A stretch of 8,704 nucleotides of DNA, from assembly GCA_029858545.1 (NCBI GenBank), contig JAOUFA010000145.1, positions 1 to 8,704 of the forward strand. Direction: 5' to 3'. Below are positions 1-5,609 of this stretch, piece by piece. The translations under genes were made by a program, and so were the position numbers. The notes under the pieces are model-generated. The model did not search any database, was not told the origin of the DNA, and worked only from the letters and a program-made list of their open reading frames with translations. The DNA comes from Betaproteobacteria bacterium (lineage in GTDB: Bacteria > Pseudomonadota > Gammaproteobacteria > Burkholderiales > SG8-39). Numbering within the stretch: position 1 is the stretch's first letter; every line of letters starts with the position of its first letter.

Positions 1-877
1 CGATGTACACGTAGCCGGCGGAGGTGAGCCGTTCGATCGCGAAGGACAGGATCTGAAGCTTGGCGTCGGCGGAGGGCAGATCGGCCTCCGCGATGCGCCG
101 CTGCGGCATGAAGATCGACGGCAGATGGGCATAGTTGTACAGCGCGACGCGGTCGGGCGAGATGTCGAGCACCGTGTCGAGCGTCCGGCTGAAGCTCTCC
201 AGGCTCTGTTTGGGCAACCCGTAGATGAGATCGAGATTCACCGAGAGGAAACGATTCGCGCGCGCTTCGTCGATCACGCGACGCGTCACGTCCTCGCCCT
301 GGATGCGATGCACCGCCTGTTGCACCGCCGGATCGAAGTCCTGCACGCCGAGCGACACGCGGTTGAATCCCAGCCCGGCGAGGAAGGCCATCGTGCCGGA
401 CTCGACTTTGCGCGGATCGACTTCGATCGAACACTCGCTGCCGTCCTCGCGCACGAACTGGCGATCGATCGACTCGATGAGGCTGCGCATTTCGTCACGC
501 GTCAGAAAGGTCGGTGTGCCGCCGCCGAAATGCAACTGACAGATGCGCCGGTCGCCGCCGAGAAGCGCCCCCGCGAGCGACAGTTCGCGATCAAGGTACC
601 TGATATACTTCGCGGACCTTCCATGGTCGCGCGTGATGATCTTGTTGCACGCGCAGTAATAACAAATCGTGTCGCAAAACGGCAGATGCACGTACAAGGA
701 CAACGGCTGGTTGATGCCGCCGATGTTGCGTTTCCCGATCCACTGGCGGTAGTCGTCGGCGCCGAATGCCTCGACGAATCGATCGGCGGTCGGATACGAC
801 GTATAACGCGGGCCGCTCACATCGTATTTGCGGATCAACCCCTGGTCGACCACGAGTTCAGAGGCCGGATAGTTCAT
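1..877 (-). CDS. hemN: Oxygen-independent coproporphyrinogen III dehydrogenase HemN (3'-truncated by window edge)
   Basis: Radical-SAM enzyme that oxidatively decarboxylates coproporphyrinogen III to protoporphyrinogen IX in the cytoplasm without O2. The reverse-strand frame is open from the start to the left edge, giving about 292 of roughly 460 family residues; the C-terminus lies outside. Visible landmarks are SGPRYTSYPT (residues 21-30) and the HemN cluster motif LYVHLPFC...CYYCACNK with Cys at 68, 72, 75 and 77. The CX3CX2CXC pattern has the extra Cys typical of HemN. Further on are FGGGTPTFL, SIEVDPR, FNRVSLGVQDF and DLIYGLPKQ, and YNYAHLPSIFMPQRR close to the edge. I chose the ATG at 877 because GGAAAG lies 9 bases upstream and because it follows the likely FNR-dependent transcription start near 913. 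An in-frame ATG at 934 would add 19 residues but lies only 13 bp from the FNR box and upstream of that start. Divergent from the kinase gene. Confidence 0.96.
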   Translation of the reverse strand, partial: MNYPASELVVDQGLIRKYDVSGPRYTSYPTADRFVEAFGADDYRQWIGKRNIGGINQPLSLYVHLPFCDTICYYCACNKIITRDHGRSAKYIRYLDRELSLAGALLGGDRRICQLHFGGGTPTFLTRDEMRSLIESIDRQFVREDGSECSIEVDPRKVESGTMAFLAGLGFNRVSLGVQDFDPAVQQAVHRIQGEDVTRRVIDEARANRFLSVNLDLIYGLPKQSLESFSRTLDTVLDISPDRVALYNYAHLPSIFMPQRRIAEADLPSADAKLQILSFAIERLTSAGYVYI

Positions 878-920
878 TTCAAGCTGCTTTCCATGCTCGC
901 GAAGGGATCTGGTGTCTGTC

Positions 921-926
921 ACTATG
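921..926 (-). promoter_or_regulatory. Candidate -10 element of the hemN promoter
   Basis: On the reverse strand this reads CATAGT, 4 of 6 matches to TATAAT. Its centre (923.5) is 31 bp from the centre of the FNR box (954.5). That is the spacing expected when FNR binds at about -41.5 and touches RNA polymerase as a class II activator. It would place the transcription start near 913 and give a leader of about 36 nt to the ATG at 877. Seen by eye only; the geometry is the main support. Confidence 0.6.
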
Positions 927-947
927 CCCGCCATCGCCCGGCCGAAT

Positions 948-961
948 TTGATTCGAATCAA
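948..961. promoter_or_regulatory. Perfect FNR box between hemN and the histidine kinase gene
   Basis: The sequence TTGATTCGAATCAA matches the FNR/ANR consensus TTGAT-N4-ATCAA at every conserved base and is a full 14-bp palindrome, so it can act in both directions. It lies 71 bp from the chosen hemN ATG and 66 bp from the kinase ATG at 1027. On the hemN side a -10-like hexamer sits at class II distance. On the kinase side TATCTT at 982-987 is 30 bp from the box centre. An FNR protein with the matching recognition residues is encoded in the same window, at 3587. Confidence 0.92.
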
Positions 962-981
962 ACAAAGGTGGAAGGGGGCAA

Positions 982-987
982 TATCTT
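982..987 (+). promoter_or_regulatory. Candidate -10 element of the kinase-regulator promoter
   Basis: TATCTT (4 of 6 to TATAAT) lies 30 bp to the right of the FNR box centre, almost mirroring the hemN arrangement. If used, transcription would begin near 995 with a leader of about 30 nt before the kinase start. No convincing -35 hexamer is seen, which suits an activator-dependent promoter. This is weaker evidence than for hemN, because AT-rich matches are easy to find in this short AT-rich patch. Confidence 0.4.
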
Positions 988-1026
988 AAACGTTTCGCGC
1001 TCCCCTCCGCGAGCGGGCGTGCGGCG

Positions 1027-2373
1027 ATGAACGACACCTCGGCGGAGCACGTTCTTCGTCGGCCCATCTGGCGACAGCCGCGCGCGATTGTCGCGACCGC
1101 AGTCGTCGCGATCGTACTGGTCGCGCTCAATGGGGCGATCCTGCTGCGAGGCGATGAGCCAGTATGGTTAATCGCGGCCGCCGTCGTGGCAGACATGCTG
1201 GCGGTCGGCTCCGGAATTGTCCTGGCGATGCGCGAGGCGGTGCTCGCCGAGGCACAATCGCTACGCGCGCAACGCGAAACCGCTCAGGCGCACGCGGCGG
1301 TGGAAGACATGGAGGCGCGTCTCGCGGCAATCGTCGACTCGGCGATGGATGCGATCATCACCATCAACGCGACGCAGAGCATCGTGCTCTTCAACCGCGC
1401 CGCGGAGAAGGTATTCCGCTGCCGTCGCGACCAGGTGATCGGGTCGAGTATCGAGCGTTTCGTTCCGGTACAGCATCGCGCCGAACACTCAGCGCGGATC
1501 AATGCCTTCGCGAATACCGGGGTCACCGCGCGCCGCATGGGTGACGGGATCATGCTGTGGGCGCTGCGCGCCGACGGCGAGGCGTTCCCGATCGAATCGT
1601 CGATTTCGCATACCACCGCGGCGGGCGAGCACTACTACACCATCATCCTGCGCGACGTCACCCTGCGCAAGCAGACCGAGGACGCGCTGCGCCGCCAGCA
1701 GCAGGAGCTGCGCGAGCTTTCGGCGCGCGTATTCGAGGCACGCGAAGAGGAAAAGACGCTCATCGCGCGCGAATTGCACGATGAACTGGGACAATTGCTC
1801 ACCGCGCTGAAGATGGATCTCGCATGGCTGAGCGAGCGCTTGCCGCGGAATGCCGATGCGCTTGCCGACAAGGCAGCGCAGATGAACGCGCTGCTCGACA
1901 GCACGGTCGGCTCGGTGCGGCGCATCGCCGCCGAACTGCGGCCGCTGATGCTCGACGATCTGGGGCTTGCCGACGCGGTTCACTGGCTGGTGGAGGATTT
2001 CTCGCGCCGCAGCGGGATCGCGTGCCGACTCGACCTCGACAGCGAAGCCCCGTTCGACGACGTCGCACGCGCGCCGGCGACCGCGGTGTATCGCGCGCTG
2101 CAGGAGTCGCTCACCAACATCGCGCGCCATTCGGGCGCCCGGCACGCCTGGGTGCGGGTCGGTCTGCGCGGCACGATCTTGCACATGGACGTCGAGGACG
2201 ACGGCTGCGGCATCGATCCCGGAGATGTCGCCAAGCCACGTTCGCTCGGTCTCAAAGGCATGCGTGAGCGGGTACACTACCTGGAGGGTACGCTCAGCAT
2301 CGATCGCGCCCCGCGCGGCGGCACCCGCGTCAAACTGAGCGTGCCGACGACGGAAAAGGAGCTAAACGGATGA
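1027..2373 (+). CDS. Membrane-anchored PAS sensor histidine kinase (NarX/HisKA_3 class)
   Basis: 448-residue kinase likely to autophosphorylate and pass phosphate to the overlapping regulator gene. Order: two transmembrane helices (about 20-40 and 46-68) joined by a very short loop (RGDEP); a linker helix; a PAS domain (about 95-215, with FNRAAEKVF and LRADGEAFPIE); a coiled linker; a HisKA_3 dimerisation domain with phospho-acceptor His251 in ARELHDELGQ; and an HATPase domain with N-box Asn364 (LQESLTNIARHS), G1 box DDGCGID (391-397) and a G2-like GLKGMRER. With no periplasmic domain, sensing must be in the membrane or the cytoplasmic PAS. His154 (RAEHSARI) falls at the haem-ligand position of FixL/DosP PAS domains, but the FixL distal Arg position is Ile. 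True NarX is unlikely because its periplasmic nitrate-binding region is absent. The Shine-Dalgarno sequence is weak. The stop overlaps the next start (ATGA). Confidence 0.93.
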   Translation: MNDTSAEHVLRRPIWRQPRAIVATAVVAIVLVALNGAILLRGDEPVWLIAAAVVADMLAVGSGIVLAMREAVLAEAQSLRAQRETAQAHAAVEDMEARLAAIVDSAMDAIITINATQSIVLFNRAAEKVFRCRRDQVIGSSIERFVPVQHRAEHSARINAFANTGVTARRMGDGIMLWALRADGEAFPIESSISHTTAAGEHYYTIILRDVTLRKQTEDALRRQQQELRELSARVFEAREEEKTLIARELHDELGQLLTALKMDLAWLSERLPRNADALADKAAQMNALLDSTVGSVRRIAAELRPLMLDDLGLADAVHWLVEDFSRRSGIACRLDLDSEAPFDDVARAPATAVYRALQESLTNIARHSGARHAWVRVGLRGTILHMDVEDDGCGIDPGDVAKPRSLGLKGMRERVHYLEGTLSIDRAPRGGTRVKLSVPTTEKELNG

Positions 2374-3014
2374 TCCGGGTTCTGGTCGCCGACGACCACC
2401 AGCTGGTGCGCGACGGATTGAAGCAAATCCTGGGCTCGGCCGAAGGCGTGGCGGTCGCCGGTGAGGCGGCCACCGGAGACGAGGCGCTCGCACAGGTGCG
2501 CCAGCACGACTATGACCTGGTACTGCTCGACATGTCGATGCCCGGGTTGTCGGGCATCGATCTGATCAAGCGTATCCGGATCGAAAAGCCCTCGCAACGC
2601 ATTCTGGTCCTGTCGATGCATGGCGAGCAGCAGTACGCAGCGCGCGCGCTCAAGGCCGGGGCGTCGGGCTATTTGACGAAGGACAGCGCCACCAAGGAGT
2701 TGATCGGCGCGATCCGCAGGATCGGCGCCGGCGGCCTGTATATCACCGAGACCGCCGCGGCGAGCCTGCTCACGCAAGCGCAACGGAGCGACGCGCCGCC
2801 GCACAGTCTGCTCTCGGACCGCGAATTCGAAATACTCCGTCTGCTCGCCGTCGGCAGTTCGCCCACTGAAATCGGCGAACACCTGCATCTCTCGGTAAAG
2901 ACAGTGAGCACCCACAAGACGCGCATTCTCGACAAGCTCAAGCTGGGCAGTACCGCGGAACTGGTGCGCTACGCCCTCGAACACGGACTTCTCGACGCCC
3001 GGCCCGCCGACTGA
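2370..3014 (+). CDS. NarL/FixJ-family response regulator (receiver + LuxR-type HTH)
   Basis: 214-residue DNA-binding regulator, the obvious partner of the kinase it overlaps by four bases (ATGA), with AAGGAG inside the kinase gene as ribosome site. Receiver domain at 1-120: acidic pair Asp8-Asp9, phospho-acceptor Asp54 (LVLLDMSMPG), Ser82 (ILVLSMH) and Lys104 (YLTKDS). The LuxR-type helix-turn-helix is at about 147-210 (LSDREFEILRLLAVG, then EIGEHLHLSVKTVSTHKTRIL). All catalytic receiver residues are present, so it should be phosphorylatable. Its target is not known. The dyad just downstream at 3051-3090 is a candidate because NarL-type regulators bind inverted repeats, and its outer arms resemble NarL heptamers. 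The family covers many functions, so no symbol is given. Confidence 0.95.
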   Translation: MIRVLVADDHQLVRDGLKQILGSAEGVAVAGEAATGDEALAQVRQHDYDLVLLDMSMPGLSGIDLIKRIRIEKPSQRILVLSMHGEQQYAARALKAGASGYLTKDSATKELIGAIRRIGAGGLYITETAAASLLTQAQRSDAPPHSLLSDREFEILRLLAVGSSPTEIGEHLHLSVKTVSTHKTRILDKLKLGSTAELVRYALEHGLLDARPAD

Positions 3015-3050
3015 CCCAGAGCGCGGGCTCGCCGCGGCCAAGACCATAAC

Positions 3051-3090
3051 TACCTCTCAGGATTCGGAATTTTCCGAATCCTTGTAGGTA
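3051..3090. promoter_or_regulatory. Nested inverted repeat, candidate operator upstream of the receiver-fnr pair
   Basis: Inner arms GGATTCGGAA (3060-3069) and TTCCGAATCC (3072-3081) are a perfect 10-bp inverted repeat around TT. Outer arms TACCT (3051-3055) and AGGTA (3086-3090) are also inverted, each four bases from the inner arms. The whole 40 bp is thus symmetric about 3070.5. The AT-rich, symmetric make-up in a GC-rich intergenic region suggests a protein-binding site. The left outer arm reads TACCTCT, which fits the NarL heptamer TACYNMT; the right arm read in reverse is TACCTAC, one mismatch. As RNA it could fold into a hairpin, but no T-run follows, so a simple terminator is less likely. 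Confidence 0.65.
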
Positions 3091-3119
3091 CACTTCCTAG
3101 TCTGCGATTCAGCCCGTTC

Positions 3120-3125
3120 CTATAT
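3120..3125 (+). promoter_or_regulatory. Candidate -10 region for the receiver-fnr transcript
   Basis: CTATAT lies just upstream of the receiver gene and is followed by a start 34 bases later. A transcription start would fall near 3131, putting the dyad centre at about -60, a usual class I activator position. No good -35 is present at 16-18 bp. The 144-bp gap after the NarL-type regulator makes a separate promoter plausible, but read-through from upstream cannot be ruled out. Confidence 0.35.
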
Positions 3126-3158
3126 CGGCAGGCGGCCGGACCGCGCACACTACTGCCC

Positions 3159-3566
3159 ATGAACTGCTCAGCCACCGGCGTCCGCCACCCGAATCCGCTG
3201 CGCGTGTTCCTCGTCGAGGATTCCCAGCTGGTACGCGAGCGCCTCGAAACCATGGTCACGGCAATTTCCGGGGCACGCACGGTTGGCAGCGCGGGGCGCG
3301 CCGATGACGCGATCCGCGCCATCCTCGCCGAGCATCCCGACGTGGTGGTGCTCGACCTGAAACTCGCCCAGGGCAGCGGTTTCGACGTGCTGCGCGCGGT
3401 GCACGAAGCCGCGCCGGCGATCGACGTCTACATGCTCTCCAATTTCGCCACCGAACCCTACCGGCGCATTGCCGAGCGGCTTGGGGCGCGCGATTTCTTC
3501 GACAAAAGCAGCGAACTCGATCGCGTGCGCGATGCGCTTGTCGCGCACCGCCACTTCACGAACTGA
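3159..3566 (+). CDS. Single-domain response regulator (receiver only)
   Basis: 135-residue CheY-like protein made of one receiver domain and no output domain. Key residues are in place: acidic pair Glu20-Asp21 (FLVEDSQL), phospho-acceptor Asp66 (VVVLDLKLA), Ser94 (YMLSNFA) and Lys116 (FFDKSSE). It should therefore accept phosphate, perhaps from the kinase encoded at 1027, and act through protein contacts or as a phosphate sink. Its stop is 20 bp before fnr, so the two are almost surely co-transcribed. No strong ribosome site precedes the ATG at 3159 and there is no better in-frame ATG. GTG at 3204 would start inside the first beta strand and is unlikely. Function is unknown; the link to FNR and to the kinase is inferred from position. 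Confidence 0.88.
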   Translation: MNCSATGVRHPNPLRVFLVEDSQLVRERLETMVTAISGARTVGSAGRADDAIRAILAEHPDVVVLDLKLAQGSGFDVLRAVHEAAPAIDVYMLSNFATEPYRRIAERLGARDFFDKSSELDRVRDALVAHRHFTN

Positions 3567-3586
3567 TCCAGCCAGGAGTAGACACC

Positions 3587-4366
3587 ATGTCCGAAGCAAC
3601 GGCTCTCAGGTCGACGCAGAAAGTGATCTTCCTGAACCCGAGCGAATCGCCGGTCGGCGCGCGCAAGTTCGAAGTCACCTGCTCGAGCTGCAATCTGCGC
3701 GAGATATGTCTGCCCGCGGGGCTCGACCACGACGACCTGCAACGTATCGAGCAGGTGGTCTACGCGCGCCGCCGCGTCAAGCGCGGCGACGCCCTGTTCA
3801 ACGCCGGCGACGTATTCAATTCGATGTACGCGATCCGCAGCGGTTTCTTCAAGACCAGCCTGCTCGATGGCGAGGGCCGCGAGCAGGTCACCGGCTTCTT
3901 CATGGGCGGCGAATTGCTCGGCATGGACGGGGTCGGCGCGGGCCACTACAACGGCGCGGCGATCGCGCTGGAGGACAGCGAAGTCTGCGTGATGCCCTTT
4001 TCGCTGGTCGAGGATATCTCGCGCGAAGTCCCGGCGCTGCAACGCCACCTGCACGCGGTGCTCGCGCGCGAGATCGTGCGCGATCACGGCGTGATGCTGC
4101 TGCTCGGCTCGATGCGCGCCGAGGAACGCCTCGCGGCCTTCCTCCTCAATCTCTCCAAACGTTTCACGCGACGCGGCTACTCCCCGCTCGACTTTCATCT
4201 GCGCATGACGCGCGAGGAAATCGGCAGCTACCTCGGCCTGAAGCTGGAAACGGTAAGTCGCCTGTTCTCGAAGTTCCAGGAAGACGGATTGATCGAGGTC
4301 CAGCAAAAGCACGTGCGCATCCGCGACAATGCGGGCATGGAGCAACTGCTCACGACCCGGCACTGA
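3587..4366 (+). CDS. fnr: FNR-type oxygen-sensing transcription factor (Crp/Fnr family)
   Basis: 259-residue global regulator of anaerobic and microaerobic genes. In the family, a [4Fe-4S] cluster holds the DNA-binding dimer and O2 destroys it. The N-terminal cluster motif is CSSCNLREIC with Cys32, Cys35 and Cys41 (CX2CX5C, as in E. coli FNR 20, 23, 29). The fourth ligand is Cys134 (SEVCVM), matching E. coli Cys122 with the same offset of 12. A cyclic-nucleotide-fold beta barrel (about 50-150), a long dimerisation helix and a Crp-type HTH follow. The recognition helix LETVSRLFSKF carries Glu221, Ser224 and Arg225, which read the TTGAT half-site, so the box at 948-961 is a natural target. AGGAG lies 8 bases before the ATG. 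No FNR box is seen directly upstream of this gene pair, so autoregulation could be indirect. The stop codon ends at or just before 4366. Confidence 0.96.
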   Translation: MSEATALRSTQKVIFLNPSESPVGARKFEVTCSSCNLREICLPAGLDHDDLQRIEQVVYARRRVKRGDALFNAGDVFNSMYAIRSGFFKTSLLDGEGREQVTGFFMGGELLGMDGVGAGHYNGAAIALEDSEVCVMPFSLVEDISREVPALQRHLHAVLAREIVRDHGVMLLLGSMRAEERLAAFLLNLSKRFTRRGYSPLDFHLRMTREEIGSYLGLKLETVSRLFSKFQEDGLIEVQQKHVRIRDNAGMEQLLTTRH

Positions 4367-4385
4367 AGACGACCCGGTGCCGTAC

Positions 4386-4404
4386 CGCGACACGGCGTGT
4401 CGCG
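4386..4404. repeat. Hairpin downstream of fnr
   Basis: Perfect 8-bp inverted repeat CGCGACAC / GTGTCGCG around a GGC loop, starting about 20 bp after the fnr stop. Very GC-rich and stable as RNA, but not followed by a T-run, so it is not a classical intrinsic terminator. It may protect the fnr mRNA 3' end or help pausing. A second, weaker hairpin (CGGTTC / GAACCG, loop GGCGAA) lies at 4446-4463. Nothing else coding is seen in 4367-4543. Confidence 0.5.
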
Positions 4405-4487
4405 AGGCCCTGCGCTTGGCCGCGCGTCGGCGGGCACGCAATGTGCGGTTCGGCGAAGAACCGACGCCGCGAAAACGCAAACGCCGC

Positions 4488-4493
4488 TAGAAT
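4488..4493 (+). promoter_or_regulatory. Candidate -10 element of the diguanylate cyclase gene
   Basis: TAGAAT matches the sigma-70 -10 consensus at 5 of 6 bases and would give a start near 4500 and a leader of about 44 nt before the ATG at 4544. The -35 position at 16-18 bp is GC-rich and poor. A TTGACC at 4501-4506 looks like a -35, but the hexamers 16-19 bp after it are weak and would leave almost no leader. No FNR box is present. Confidence 0.45.
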
Positions 4494-4543
4494 CCGTCGC
4501 TTGACCTTTCTCGACCGGCTCTTCCTATGCCGTCATCGCGACG

Positions 4544-5575
4544 ATGAATCTGAGAAAATCGCTTGCAAGGATGTCACCGCACGACGACGCGGAATCCGCT
4601 GCCGACGCCGCGCAGCGCGCGGAATTGTTCTATCGCTTCGGCGGACCGGTCGCGCTGGTCGTGCTGCCTTTTGTGGCGAATTCACTGCTCTTTCATCCGG
4701 ATCGGGCGGCGCTGGGGCTGTTCGCGCTCGTACTGGTGGTGCTGATCGGCGTCAACGCGGTGTTTGTTCGTATCAGGCAGACGCTTCCGGTGCCGTCCAT
4801 CCTGGTCGCGCTGGCCGCCGCAGCCGCGGTCGGCTCGGCAACCAAGCTGCTCGGCATGGAGGGCGTGGTGTGGACCTACTCCGTGCTGGTCATGCTTCAC
4901 TTCCTGCTCGCGCGAAAGGCGGCCGTAGTGGTCAATCTCGCGCTGGTCATCGCCACTCCGTTGCTCCTCCAGCCGCAGGCCCCTCTCGAGGCGTCCGCGC
5001 GGGTGTTTGCAACGCTGCTCGCATCGGTCGTATTTCTCAATCTGTTCTCGAGCGTCGTCGAGCGCCTGCAAGGAAAGCTGCGCGAGGCCGCGACGACCGA
5101 TTTCCTGACTGGCGCCTACAACCGCAGACATCTGGACAAGACGGTCAGCGACGCCATTGAGCGTCGCAAACGCTACGGGGTGCAGGCCTCGCTGATGCTG
5201 CTCGACATCGACCACTTCAAACGCATCAACGATGACCTCGGACATGGCACGGGGGACGCGGTATTGCGCGCCGTGGCGCATACGATTCGTACCCACCTGC
5301 GCAAGCTCGACGTGCTCTTTCGCATCGGCGGCGAGGAATTCCTGGTGCTCCTGCCCGACATGGGGCAGGACGGCGCGACCGGGGCGGCCGAGAAGCTGAG
5401 AGCCGCCATCGAGCAGTCGCCGCTTTGCGGCGACGGGCGCCGCGTCACGGTGAGCGTGGGTCTGGCCGAACTCGCCGAAAGTGAGAACATGGATTCCTGG
5501 ATACGGCGATGCGATGCAGCGCTCTACCAGGCGAAGACCCGAGGTCGCAATTGCGTGGTCGCGGCGCCGTCGTGA
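4544..5575 (+). CDS. Membrane-bound diguanylate cyclase (GGDEF domain)
   Basis: 343-residue enzyme expected to make cyclic di-GMP from two GTP at the inner membrane. The N-terminal half (about 33-172) is strongly hydrophobic with five or six likely membrane helices and no family I can name. A short linker (VVERLQGKLREAATT) leads to a GGDEF domain (186-340). Intact active features are DFLTGAYNRRHL (186 on), the metal-binding Asp221 in LLDIDHFKRIND, and the signature GGEEF at 262-266. An RxxD inhibitory site (RKLD, 253-256) lies five residues before the signature, so product inhibition is expected. The ATG at 4544 has no clear ribosome site. The next in-frame ATG at 4571 has AAGG too close to it, so the start is uncertain by nine residues. 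It follows fnr in the same direction, probably with its own promoter, and converges on the RNase gene 34 bp away; no hairpin terminator is seen there. Confidence 0.93.
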   Translation: MNLRKSLARMSPHDDAESAADAAQRAELFYRFGGPVALVVLPFVANSLLFHPDRAALGLFALVLVVLIGVNAVFVRIRQTLPVPSILVALAAAAAVGSATKLLGMEGVVWTYSVLVMLHFLLARKAAVVVNLALVIATPLLLQPQAPLEASARVFATLLASVVFLNLFSSVVERLQGKLREAATTDFLTGAYNRRHLDKTVSDAIERRKRYGVQASLMLLDIDHFKRINDDLGHGTGDAVLRAVAHTIRTHLRKLDVLFRIGGEEFLVLLPDMGQDGATGAAEKLRAAIEQSPLCGDGRRVTVSVGLAELAESENMDSWIRRCDAALYQAKTRGRNCVVAAPS

Positions 5576-5609
5576 GCACGCGCATCCTTGTGGCAATTCG
5601 TTCGACCTT

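Noticed and set aside
125..1030. Long plus-strand open frame opposite hemN
   Set aside because: It is a shadow: the reverse frame encodes clear HemN motifs with the cluster cysteines, while this frame has no recognisable domain and runs through the FNR box.
1027..3014. Naming the two-component pair NarX-NarL
   Set aside because: The kinase lacks the periplasmic nitrate-sensing domain and has a PAS domain instead; the regulator is only family-level similar.
3060..3081. Perfect inverted repeat as an intrinsic terminator of the NarL-type regulator gene
   Set aside because: No T-run follows, the stem is AT-rich in the middle, and extra symmetric outer arms fit an operator better. Termination there is not excluded.
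4282..4288. TTGAT half-site inside fnr, and a similar one inside the regulator gene near 2699
   Set aside because: No matching ATCAA partner at the right spacing, and both lie in coding sequence, so they are chance matches.
3469..5160. 563-codon plus-strand open frame spanning fnr and the start of the cyclase gene
   Set aside because: It covers three real genes in another frame, is Arg/Ala-rich and low in complexity, as expected for a high-GC shadow frame.
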